Positions 7,690 to 16,073 of a stretch of 64,000 nucleotides of DNA are shown here, one piece after another. Made by a program: the position numbers and the translations under genes. The notes under the pieces were generated by a model, which searched no databases, had not been told where the DNA came from, and saw only the letters and a list, made by a program, of their open reading frames with translations. Source of the DNA: Roseibium sp. HPY-6 (GTDB taxonomy: Bacteria > Pseudomonadota > Alphaproteobacteria > Rhizobiales > Stappiaceae); the NCBI RefSeq assembly GCF_040530035.1, contig NZ_JBEWCD010000002.1:2711793-2775792 (forward strand), written 5' to 3'. The first letter of the stretch is position 1. Every line of letters starts with the position of its first letter.

Positions 7690-8787
7690 ATGACCTACAG
7701 TTATTTGAAGCGCAGTTTCAGTTTGATCTTTTCGTTGGCGATTTTTGTGGCTGGCAACTTGTCAGAAAAAACAAAATACCAATTTCTCGCCGTTCTACTT
7801 CTGGTTCCGCTTCTACTCACGCAGTCCGGCACAACGGCTATCGCAGCAGAGTGGCTGGTCAAGCGCGTTTCGGGGGTCGTTTATTTCGTCGCCCCTGGTG
7901 TCGAAGCCTATCGCGTGAAGAAGGGCATGGTTTTTCAAAAAGGCTACACAATAGCCACCAGATCCGGCAGCCGCGCGTTGGTCGCGCGAGGCAACGAGAC
8001 GATTTCCGTTGGACCGAATACGACATTCGCCATCTCGAAGTATCAGAGCAATGGGGCCAAAACGACGTTGCTTCAGCGCAAGGGCAACGTCACCGTGGAC
8101 GTGTCGAAGCGGGGCCGTCCGCATTTCTTTGTCGAAACACCTTTTCTGGCTGCTGTCGTGAAAGGAACGCGGTTCGACGTGTCCGTGGATAAAAGCAGGA
8201 CCCGCGTTACAGTTGAGCGTGGCGTTGTTGAGGTTCAGGATTTCTCTTCCGGAGACAGAGCTGATCTCACACGGGGGCAGAACGCGTCGAGCAGCCGCTC
8301 CGGATCGCCAGGTTTGAACGTAGGTGGCCGGACAAGACCTGCTGTCCAAAAGGGGCGCAAAAGAGCACCGCAACCCGGTTTATCCGTTGCAGCAGTTGAT
8401 GCGCCTCAAACGCAGGGAGCAGCAGCACCGAACGCGGCAAGCCGAAAAGGGCGAGGGCTCTTTGGGGGGCTGTTCAGCGGCAACGGGGCTTCGAACGTCA
8501 GCAACAATGGCGGTTGGGATAACCGAGACAATTCAAATCGCAGCGACAGTTCAGGCGCAGCCAACGGTGGTGGCGGAAACTCTGGTGGATCCGGCGGTGG
8601 TGCTGGTAACTCAGGCGGATCCGGCGGTTCTGGTGGCAGCGGTGGCTCCGGCGGCAGTGGCGGTGGCGCTGGTGGCGGCTCAGGCAGCGGCGGTGGCGGC
8701 TCAGAACCCGGATCAGGTGGTGGCTGGGGTGGCGGCGATGACGACGACGGGGATGATGATGACGGTGATGACGACGATGATGACTGA
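7690..8787 (+). CDS. FecR-domain exported protein with Gly/Ser-rich and poly-Asp tail
   Basis: A 365-residue paralogue of the preceding protein. It has a long N-terminal hydrophobic region with two stretches (LIFSLAIFVAG and FLAVLLLVPLLL), then the same FecR domain (WLVKRVSGVVYFVAPG, ISVGPNTTFAISKY, ETPFLAAVVKGTRFDV). The domain core is nearly identical between the two, while the tails are unrelated. This one has ~60 residues of Gly/Ser with a few Asn, then a final block of about 17 residues that is almost all Asp. Such a tail could be an extended extracellular linker with a divalent-cation-binding end (inference). ATG 7690 fits the layout of the paralogue better than TTG 7684. It precedes the CHASE2 gene by 79 bases, so co-transcription is likely. 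Confidence 0.85.
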   Translation: MTYSYLKRSFSLIFSLAIFVAGNLSEKTKYQFLAVLLLVPLLLTQSGTTAIAAEWLVKRVSGVVYFVAPGVEAYRVKKGMVFQKGYTIATRSGSRALVARGNETISVGPNTTFAISKYQSNGAKTTLLQRKGNVTVDVSKRGRPHFFVETPFLAAVVKGTRFDVSVDKSRTRVTVERGVVEVQDFSSGDRADLTRGQNASSSRSGSPGLNVGGRTRPAVQKGRKRAPQPGLSVAAVDAPQTQGAAAPNAASRKGRGLFGGLFSGNGASNVSNNGGWDNRDNSNRSDSSGAANGGGGNSGGSGGGAGNSGGSGGSGGSGGSGGSGGGAGGGSGSGGGGSEPGSGGGWGGGDDDDGDDDDGDDDDDD

Positions 8788-8866
8788 TTTTCGAATTTGT
8801 ATGCGAGCGCAGCCGTTCTGCATCATCGTCGCAACTGCTGGACTCTAACGACTTCGGTTTGGTGCT

Positions 8867-11638
8867 TTGCAAGCTTGGCAGACGAACAGATGGCATAGGT
8901 TGCCCGGTTTGGTGGTCATCGCGATCCTCTCGGTCGCGGTTGTCTTCGGTCTGCGTGCATCCGGCATTGCCACTTCACTTGACAGGTTCGTCTGGGAAAC
9001 AAGGTACGGCTACGACGAACGTCCGGTTTCTGGAGACATTCTTTTTGTGGATGTTGATGCCAGGACCCTCGATGAAATAGGGGTCTGGCCGTTCCCGCGC
9101 CGTATCTATGCTGACCTTACGGAAAAACTTGCCGGTGCTGGCGCACAGGACATTGTGTTCGATATCGATTTCAGCGCCACATCCAATCCCGAAGATGACG
9201 CCATTTTCGCTAGCGCGCTTGAGAAAGCTGGAAATGTCAGCCTTGCAGCCTTCCGACAGGCTGCTTCGGCCAATTCTGAAGGCGAAGTGATCGTCAATCT
9301 TCCGATTGAGCCTTTCCTCGAGCATGCATGGCCTGTTGTCGTCATGGTACCGATGGAAGGCGACAGCCGTATCTGGCGAAACCTCTACGGATTTGAGATC
9401 GACGGAACCACCGAAGTATCCGCATCCGCTTTTTTGGGTGAGCATACAGGCGATGCATCGGGGGCCTTCTTTCTGGACTATGGCATTTCAATCAATGACA
9501 TCAAAAGAACGGCACTCATCGATGTATTGAATGGAACAGCCGATCTCAGCGAATTTACAGGCAAAAAGGTCATTGTTGGAGCAAGTGCCCTTGAGCTTAG
9601 GGACCTGTTTGCCGTGCCGGTGCACGGCATCCTTCCCGGAGCAATGATCCAGGCATTGGGCGCTGAAACACTGTTGCAGGATCGGGCGCTGATACCGGGT
9701 GGCGAAAACTACGCCCTGACCTTCGCTGCGCTCATTTTTCTGTTGTTGCTGATGACGAAGATCGAAGGGTGGTCGGTAAAGCTCGGCATTCTTCTGCTGT
9801 CTGTTTTTGCGATTGAAGTCGTTGCCGTGAGCGTTCAAAAAACGATGCCGGTCCTTGTTCCGACTGCGAGCGCCTATCTCCTGTTTATTCTTGCGGCGGC
9901 CATTATCGTTTTGCGCGAACTTGGGTTGCACAAAGTCTTGGCTCACATCGCCGACGTCAAGCAGCGAAACAGCGACCGTATGCTTGGCCAGGTCTTCGAT
10001 GATAGTTTTGATGCAATCATCGTCATAGACGCGGACTGCCGGATAACGGCAGCCAATCAGACTGCGCGAAAGCTGTTTTCGACTGAAACACTCGCGGGCA
10101 GTTCAGCGCGCTCTGTTCTTCCCAGTGCATTGGTTGAAGAGGCGATTGCCGTTCTGCAGGTTTCTGAAGGAAGAGAGCCGATTCCGCAGATACTCGTGCT
10201 GGCTCAGGAAGGCGCTAAGCGGCGGTTTATCGAATACGTCGTGACGAAGGCCGAAAAGACGCTGGCCTACGGCACGAATGCCAACAAGACTGAGACCCGT
10301 GCCTTGGCCTGTCTGACCTGCCGGGATGTGACCGATGAGCGGGAGTCGGCCGCAAGGCTGGAGTATCTGGCGCGCTTCGATCCGATCACCGACTTGTTGA
10401 ATCGCAGCGGGTTTGAGAGGGAACTGTACCGCCAGACGAAAAACGCCTGCACCAAAAGCGAAGCCGTCTGCGTGTTTCAGTTTGCGGTCACGAACATGGA
10501 CCAGATCGTTGCAACGCTAGGCTTCAGCTATGGTGATCGGGTACGGCAGTCGATCGCGTCTCGCCTCAAAAGTCATCTGGCACAGGGCATAACCTGGTCG
10601 GCCGTTACGGCGGATGTGTTCGCCGGGATTTCGATTTTGAAGTTTGGAAGTGGCCGGGACGTACAGATTGTCGATGACATCCAGCGCATCATTGGCGAGG
10701 ACTACTCGATCGACGGCGCACGCATCTCCGTTCAGTTGAAATTCGGCTACGTGGTTTCCGAAGGCGAAACGGATGCGGATACGATCCTGAAACGTGCGGG
10801 CAATGCCTTGTCTAAGGCGCGCAGGGATAGTCAGAACCAAATTGTCCGCTTCGAATCCGAGATGGATACGGCGCTCCAAAGACGAAGAAAGCTTGAAACG
10901 GAACTGTTCAAGGCGATTATTCGAGACGAATTGCGCCTGGATTATCAGCCGCTGGTAAATCTGAAGGATGGATCTCTCTTCGGTGTTGAGGCTCTTCTGC
11001 GATGGGACAGCCGGGAATTCGGCGCGGTGTCTCCTGGGGAATTCATTCCGATCGCGGAGGAAAACGGCTACATACAGGAACTGGGTTCCTGGGCGTTGAA
11101 CCGCGGTATGAAGGAAATTCTGACCTTGCCGGTGCCGCTGCGCGTGTCAATCAATGTGTCTCCCGTTCAGTTCTTTCGAGGCAATCTGGTAGAAACGGTG
11201 ACTGAAGCCCTGGAGCGTTCGAGGTTTCCCGCCGAGCGTCTGGATCTGGAAGTCACTGAATCCCTCTTCATCGAGGACAGTCCTGACTTGAAACGCAATA
11301 TGGAAGACCTGAAAGCCATCGGTTGCAGTTTCTCGATGGACGATTTTGGAACCGGGTACTCTTCGCTCGGCTACATCACCAAGTTTCCTTTTTCCAAGAT
11401 CAAACTCGACCGGTCATTCGTGCGCGAAACCATTGACCAGCAGCAAGACACAGCGGTTATCGAGGCGGTGCTTCTCCTGGCAGAAGGCTACGGGATGTCG
11501 GTGATTGTGGAGGGGATCGAAACCTTCGAACAATCACACAGGCTCCAGGAACTCGGATGCCGGTTTGGTCAGGGATACTACTTTGGCCGTCCGGCAAATG
11601 TGGCCGGTATTGCTGAGCTCCTCGTGGCAGCAGCCTGA
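8867..11638 (+). CDS. CHASE2-PAS-GGDEF(degenerate)-EAL c-di-GMP signalling protein
   Basis: A 923-residue inner-membrane receptor. After one N-terminal helix (LVVIAILSVAVVFGL) comes a periplasmic CHASE2 domain to about residue 280 (ILFVDVDARTLDEIGVWPFPR, DIVFDIDFSA). Three closely spaced membrane helices follow to ~365, then a PAS-like segment (~380-430). The GGDEF-like domain (~505-650) has TADVFAG where the signature should be, so cyclase activity is unlikely. The C-terminal EAL domain keeps the phosphodiesterase residues: EALLRW, NVSPVQF, EVTES, DDFGTGYSS, KLD and EGIE. It is therefore probably a c-di-GMP phosphodiesterase controlled by an outside signal. The start is a TTG without a clear ribosome binding site; TTG 8900 is an alternative. 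The FecR proteins upstream may be its extracytoplasmic partners (inferred from position). Confidence 0.9.
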   Translation: MQAWQTNRWHRLPGLVVIAILSVAVVFGLRASGIATSLDRFVWETRYGYDERPVSGDILFVDVDARTLDEIGVWPFPRRIYADLTEKLAGAGAQDIVFDIDFSATSNPEDDAIFASALEKAGNVSLAAFRQAASANSEGEVIVNLPIEPFLEHAWPVVVMVPMEGDSRIWRNLYGFEIDGTTEVSASAFLGEHTGDASGAFFLDYGISINDIKRTALIDVLNGTADLSEFTGKKVIVGASALELRDLFAVPVHGILPGAMIQALGAETLLQDRALIPGGENYALTFAALIFLLLLMTKIEGWSVKLGILLLSVFAIEVVAVSVQKTMPVLVPTASAYLLFILAAAIIVLRELGLHKVLAHIADVKQRNSDRMLGQVFDDSFDAIIVIDADCRITAANQTARKLFSTETLAGSSARSVLPSALVEEAIAVLQVSEGREPIPQILVLAQEGAKRRFIEYVVTKAEKTLAYGTNANKTETRALACLTCRDVTDERESAARLEYLARFDPITDLLNRSGFERELYRQTKNACTKSEAVCVFQFAVTNMDQIVATLGFSYGDRVRQSIASRLKSHLAQGITWSAVTADVFAGISILKFGSGRDVQIVDDIQRIIGEDYSIDGARISVQLKFGYVVSEGETDADTILKRAGNALSKARRDSQNQIVRFESEMDTALQRRRKLETELFKAIIRDELRLDYQPLVNLKDGSLFGVEALLRWDSREFGAVSPGEFIPIAEENGYIQELGSWALNRGMKEILTLPVPLRVSINVSPVQFFRGNLVETVTEALERSRFPAERLDLEVTESLFIEDSPDLKRNMEDLKAIGCSFSMDDFGTGYSSLGYITKFPFSKIKLDRSFVRETIDQQQDTAVIEAVLLLAEGYGMSVIVEGIETFEQSHRLQELGCRFGQGYYFGRPANVAGIAELLVAAA

Positions 11639-11768
11639 CCAACTGCGAACATCTTCGGCACCACAGATACCGTTCTCGTGAAATCGGCACGACGTGTTCT
11701 ACACAGTTGTGCACGATGATACGTATTTACCCTTGATTATACGCAGTATCGCATGATATTGCACATTT

Positions 11769-12572
11769 ATGTCTAATATTGCCTATTTACCCGATGAAAG
11801 ACGCACTGCAATTCTGGCAATGCTTGCCCGCGGTGAGGCGGTGTCGGCAACGAAACTGGCAGCTCAGTTTTCAGTTTCCGAAGACGCAATCCGGCGGGAC
11901 CTGCGCCGACTTGCGGCCGAAGGGTTGTGCGAGAAGGTTTACGGCGGTGCCCTGCCGCCTGTGTCGGCTGCAAAGCCCTTTTCCGTCCGAGCCGGGGAGG
12001 GGTGTGATCGTAAGGAAGCGCTGGCCCGAAGTGCGCTGTCACTGCTGAAGCCGCGCGACTGCGTGTTTTTGGACGTGGGTAGCACGAATGTGGCATTGGC
12101 CGAGCTGCTTCCCACAGATCTGGAACTGACGATCGTTACCAACTCGCTCCCGGTGGGGATGGCCCTCATGGGACGCCCTGGATTGAAACTCTTCATGCTG
12201 GGCGGTCCGGTCAATTCCCAGGTTGGCGGCGTGACCGGTGCCAGAACGGTGGCAGACATTCAGAACTACCACTTTGATCTGACCTTTCTCGGGACGTGTG
12301 CATTAAGCCGCGAAAACGGCGTCAGTGCATTTGACGGCGAAGATGCGGAAGTAAAGCGCGCGGCGGCAAAAGGGAGCAAAAAGGTCGCCGTACTCATCGC
12401 AGAGGAGAAACTCGGCACGCAACAGCCTCACAAAGTGCTCCCCTTTGATCAGATCGATTTTTTGATCTTCGAAGACAACGCCGGCAAACAGAACCTGCGC
12501 GATTACAAGACGGATACGAACGAAGTCATTGCTGCAGGCGAAAACCGGCCACAGGCAGCAGGGACGTCATGA
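11769..12572 (+). CDS. DeoR/GlpR-family transcriptional regulator
   Basis: A 267-residue protein with the standard DeoR layout. The N-terminal winged helix-turn-helix (residues 6-60, PDERRTAILAMLARGEAVSATKLA... with SEDAIRRDLRRLAAEG) is followed by a sugar-phosphate-isomerase-like sensor domain containing FLDVGSTNVALAELL and VTNSLPV. Members usually repress sugar or polyol genes and are relieved by a phosphorylated sugar. It overlaps the MFS transporter gene by 4 bases (ATGA), so the two are one operon. No clear ribosome binding site precedes the ATG. Imperfect half-sites around GTGCAC (11709-11714) and TTGCAC (11759-11764) may be its own operators. The effector is unknown. Confidence 0.9.
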   Translation: MSNIAYLPDERRTAILAMLARGEAVSATKLAAQFSVSEDAIRRDLRRLAAEGLCEKVYGGALPPVSAAKPFSVRAGEGCDRKEALARSALSLLKPRDCVFLDVGSTNVALAELLPTDLELTIVTNSLPVGMALMGRPGLKLFMLGGPVNSQVGGVTGARTVADIQNYHFDLTFLGTCALSRENGVSAFDGEDAEVKRAAAKGSKKVAVLIAEEKLGTQQPHKVLPFDQIDFLIFEDNAGKQNLRDYKTDTNEVIAAGENRPQAAGTS

Positions 12573-13726
12573 ACGAATTGGACGCCCCGCCTGCCAGCAA
12601 CCGGCCGGCAACCCGCCATGCAACACGGCTGGTGTTTTTCGTCGCCGGATTTGTTTTGGGATGCTGGTCGCCGCTTATACCTTACGTCAAACAAAGGCTC
12701 TTTTTGGATGACGCCGGTCTGGGCCTCCTGCTCTTGTGCCTGGGTATAGGATCGGTCGTGACCATGCCGTTGGCAGGTGTTGCGTGTTCGCGTTTTGGCA
12801 CACGCAAGGTCATCGTTTGGGGAGGTCTCGGTCTGACGGCGATGTTTCCTGCGGTCGCTCTTGCCGGTTCGGTGTGGCTTATGGTCGGCGTTGTGGTGTG
12901 GGTCGGCGCCTTTCTCGGTCTCCTGGAAGTCGGCATGAACTCGCACGCCGTCGAAGTGGAGCGTGGTTCGCCAACACCGCTCATGTCCGGGTTTCATGCG
13001 CTTTTCAGCGTTGGAGGATTTGCCGGTGCAGGTGGTGCGACCCTGTTGCTGACACTTGGCGCAACACCGGTTCACTCGGCTTCGGCCTGTGCTCTGCTTG
13101 GCATGATTGCGGTTCTTGTTGCCTGGCCATTCCTCTTGAAAGACGAAAGTGGAGCGGATGCCGGCGGGATCGTGTTGCCGAAGGGCATCGTGCTTCTTAT
13201 CGCCGTGTTGGCGGCGTCCACTTTCTTGGTTGAGGGGGCAATTCTCGATTGGGGTGCGTTGCTGGTCACCGGTCAGGGTCTCGTTGAAATCGCCATGGGT
13301 GGCTACGGCTACATGTTGTTTTCGGTTGCCATGACGGTCGGGAGACTGTTTGGTGACAGGTTTGTCGCCGCGGTCGGCAGCAGACAATCACTTGTCTGGG
13401 GAGGCGCGCTCACAATTGTTGGCCTGCTGTTGGCCACCGTTGCGCCGCATATTGCCGTTTCGGCCGCCGGATTCCTGGCGATTGGTTTGGGTGCCTCAAA
13501 CATTGTGCCGGTCCTGTTCAGCCTCGCCGGATCGCAGACCCAAATGCCGCGCGGACAGGCCGTGGCGGCTGTGGCAACGGCAGGGTACGGAGGCATCCTG
13601 CTCGGACCCGCAGCGATCGGATTTCTTGCCGACCTGACAAGCCTTCAGGCGGCTTTCCTCGCCCTTGCCCTGCTTATGGGCCTGCTCCCGCTGTTTGCCT
13701 TTCGCGTTACAGCGAGGCAGGGGTGA
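12569..13726 (+). CDS. MFS transporter
   Basis: A 385-residue integral membrane protein with about 12 helices. It resembles the YbjJ/fucose-permease-like branch of the major facilitator superfamily, with a short N-terminal cytoplasmic segment, a GSVVTMPLAG-x-CSRFGTRKV loop (motif A-like) and VGRLFGDRFVAAVG after helix 7. The start overlaps the stop of the DeoR gene by 4 bases. A sugar or polyol is a reasonable guess for the substrate because of the DeoR partner, but the sequence does not decide it. It converges with gabD, 66 bases away. Confidence 0.88.
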   Translation: MNELDAPPASNRPATRHATRLVFFVAGFVLGCWSPLIPYVKQRLFLDDAGLGLLLLCLGIGSVVTMPLAGVACSRFGTRKVIVWGGLGLTAMFPAVALAGSVWLMVGVVVWVGAFLGLLEVGMNSHAVEVERGSPTPLMSGFHALFSVGGFAGAGGATLLLTLGATPVHSASACALLGMIAVLVAWPFLLKDESGADAGGIVLPKGIVLLIAVLAASTFLVEGAILDWGALLVTGQGLVEIAMGGYGYMLFSVAMTVGRLFGDRFVAAVGSRQSLVWGGALTIVGLLLATVAPHIAVSAAGFLAIGLGASNIVPVLFSLAGSQTQMPRGQAVAAVATAGYGGILLGPAAIGFLADLTSLQAAFLALALLMGLLPLFAFRVTARQG

Positions 13727-13792
13727 TTGTAAGGATCAGGCAAAAAAGAGAAGGTCCCGCGCAGGAAGTTTTTCACCCCAGACAGCGACGTC

Positions 13793-15250
13793 TCAGAGGC
13801 CGAGGCCTCCGAGACAGCTGTATTTGATATTCAGATAGTCATCGAGACCGTATTTGGAGCCCTCGTTGCCGATGCCGCTTTCCTTGAAACCGCCAAAGGG
13901 TGCAACTTCGGTGGTGATAACCCCCTCATTGACGCCGACGAGACCGTACTGAAGGGCTTCCATGACCCGGAAGCAGCGCCCGAGATCCTGCGAATAGAAA
14001 TAGCAGGCGAGACCGTACTCCGTGTCGTTGGCAAGATTGATTGCGTCGGCTTCGCTGTCGAAACGAAACAGCGCTGCAAGCGGGCCGAACGTTTCCTCGT
14101 GCGCGACCTTCATCTCAATTGTTGCGCCTGTGATAAGTGTAGGTTCGAAAAAGGTTCCCGCACCTTCCCCGCGCTGACCACCCGTGACAAGGGTGCCGCC
14201 CTTGTTCAGCGCGTCCTGGACGTGCGCTGCAACTTTATCAACGGCGGCATCGTTGATGAGCGGACCTTGCGTAACGCCGGACTGAAGCCCGTCGCCCATC
14301 TTCAATTGCTCGGACATCGCAGTCTTGAGCTTTTCGGCAAAAGCATCGTAGACACCGGCCTGCACATAGATCCGGTTGGCGCAGACGCAGGTCTGGCCGG
14401 AATTCCGGAACTTGCTTGCAATGGCGCCGGACACGGCCTTGTCGAGATCAGCATCATCGAACACGATAAACGGCGCATTGCCGCCAAGCTCCATGGAGAT
14501 CTTCTTCATGTTCTTGCCGGCATTGGCCGCGAGCAGTTTCCCAACCCGCGTGGAGCCGGTGAAGGTAATCTTGCGCACGTGCGGGTTTTCGCACATTTCT
14601 TCGCCAATCGCCGGAGCATCGCCGGTCACGATGTTGACGACACCGGCGGGCAGGCCGACCTTGTCCGCCATGACCCCATAAATCAGCGCGGAATAGGGGG
14701 TGAATTCAGCCGGTTTCATAACCATCGTGCACCCGGACGCCAGGGCAGCTCCGAGTTTTCGCGCAATCATGGAATTCGGAAAGTTCCAGGGAGTTATCGA
14801 TGCGACCACCCCGACCGGTTCCTTCGTCACCAATATGCGGCGATCCGGCCATGGAGACGGAATGGTGTCGCCGTAAATGCGCTTGCCTTCTTCCGCAAAG
14901 AACCGGATGTATTTCACGCCGAGCGTGATCTCGCCCTTGGCTTCGGCAAGCGGCTTGCCCATTTCGCTCGTCAGAAGGACTGCAAGATCGTCGACTTGCT
15001 CCATGATCGCATCGCACAGTTTGTGCATATAGTCCGCGCGCGCATCAGCAGTCAGAGCTTTCCAGGATGGCAGGGCCGCCTGGGCTGCTTCGATTGCCCT
15101 GGCGGTCTCGGACCGGCCGCAGTAGGGGATCGCACCGATGCTCTCGCCATTTGCGGGATTGACCACCGAAATTGTCTGGCCGCTGTCGGCGTCGGTCCAG
15201 GCACCGTTGATGTAAACCTGTTGCTTGAGAAGCGCGGTGTTCAAGGACAT
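13793..15250 (-). CDS. gabD: NAD(P)-dependent succinate-semialdehyde dehydrogenase
   Basis: 485 residues from the chosen ATG, the family's usual size. It oxidises succinate semialdehyde to succinate at the end of 4-aminobutyrate breakdown. Aldehyde dehydrogenase hallmarks are present: TPWNFPNSMIARK, TFTGSTRVGK, the general-base Glu in MELGGNAP, the catalytic Cys in NSGQTCVCANR, and the E-T-F-G-P segment. Similarity is closest to GabD, though glutarate-semialdehyde dehydrogenase is a close relative. ATG 15250 is used because AGAGGG lies eight bases upstream; an ATG nine codons earlier lacks this. No gabT or transporter gene is adjacent. Confidence 0.9.
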   Translation of the reverse strand: MSLNTALLKQQVYINGAWTDADSGQTISVVNPANGESIGAIPYCGRSETARAIEAAQAALPSWKALTADARADYMHKLCDAIMEQVDDLAVLLTSEMGKPLAEAKGEITLGVKYIRFFAEEGKRIYGDTIPSPWPDRRILVTKEPVGVVASITPWNFPNSMIARKLGAALASGCTMVMKPAEFTPYSALIYGVMADKVGLPAGVVNIVTGDAPAIGEEMCENPHVRKITFTGSTRVGKLLAANAGKNMKKISMELGGNAPFIVFDDADLDKAVSGAIASKFRNSGQTCVCANRIYVQAGVYDAFAEKLKTAMSEQLKMGDGLQSGVTQGPLINDAAVDKVAAHVQDALNKGGTLVTGGQRGEGAGTFFEPTLITGATIEMKVAHEETFGPLAALFRFDSEADAINLANDTEYGLACYFYSQDLGRCFRVMEALQYGLVGVNEGVITTEVAPFGGFKESGIGNEGSKYGLDDYLNIKYSCLGGLGL

Positions 15251-15501
15251 GAAAATACCCTCTGGCATGTGGGACAAAAACGGCCGTCAAATCATCCTTT
15301 GAACCGGCTCACAAACAGATAGTGCCCCTCGCAACCGTCTGGCAAGCGCTTTTGAAGTCAAAGCGGTACTCGTAAAGTGACGGAGGTGTGCACGGCAATG
15401 GGAAACGCGAGGCGGCTCCTGAACCGGAGCCGCAAAAAGCTGTATCTGCTCGAAACTGAAAGCTGAGTTTGCGCTCCCTGAAACGGGGCAAGAGGAGGGC
15501 T

Positions 15502-15855
15502 TTACGAGCCGCCGAGCCGCTCCTGAAGCGTGGCGATTTCGTCTGCAAGCGCCTGTGCCTGCCGCTGAACGCGATCAAGGGCAACTTTCATGCTGTCGAG
15601 GTCCGCAGCATCATTTTCCTCCGCAAAGGGAGGTGTCCCGCGGCCAACGAGCAGCCACGTCGGGCTGACATTGAGTACTCCGGCAAGGAGAACAAGCTTG
15701 TTGGAACGCGGTTCAGAGCGATCGCTCTCCCAGCTCTGCATCGTCGCGGTCTTGATCCCCAGGCGCCGTGCAAGCTGTGCAGTCGACAGGCCGGAAGCAT
15801 CGCGCGCCTTGCAGATACGCTCGCCCAGAGTGTATTCGCTGCTACGTGTCGACAT
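15502..15855 (-). CDS. XRE-family helix-turn-helix regulator
   Basis: 117 residues from the ATG at 15855, which has GGGAG seven bases upstream; a longer frame to 15957 adds an unlikely N-terminus. Residues ~8-65 form a Cro/C1-type HTH (LGERICKARDASGLSTAQLA, then GIKTATMQSWESDRSEP). The last ~35 residues are a probable coiled coil (VALDRVQRQAQALADEIATLQERL). Small regulators of this kind, with a VSPTWLLVGRGTPP segment, are common in Rhizobiales; targets are not evident. gabD follows 250 bases downstream on the same strand. Confidence 0.88.
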   Translation of the reverse strand: MSTRSSEYTLGERICKARDASGLSTAQLARRLGIKTATMQSWESDRSEPRSNKLVLLAGVLNVSPTWLLVGRGTPPFAEENDAADLDSMKVALDRVQRQAQALADEIATLQERLGGS

Positions 15856-16073
15856 TATTGAACTCCCGTCGCGCCCGGCTGAATCCGTTACCAAGTGAAC
15901 GGTTGCGTCCGGCAGGAACGGAACATTTTTTCTGTATGGATGGGTCATGGCGCGCACACTTGCATGAACCGCCTGTGCAGTGCAACAGCTGCCCGCCGAT
16001 TTGTCGCATTGAGAGTGGGCGAGGGCGGGTTTGGACAGAACACTTGGTAAAAATAACGGTCTGCATAGACGGC

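Noticed and set aside
8498..8896. Minus-strand 132-residue His/Arg-rich frame
   Set aside because: Complement of the Gly/Ser/Asp-coding tail; biased composition explains it.
12503..13387. 294-residue minus-strand frame over the MFS gene (and the like at 37641-38525)
   Set aside because: Charged, low-complexity antisense translations of hydrophobic membrane-protein genes.
14099..15322. 407-residue plus-strand frame over gabD
   Set aside because: Antisense shadow of a well-conserved dehydrogenase.
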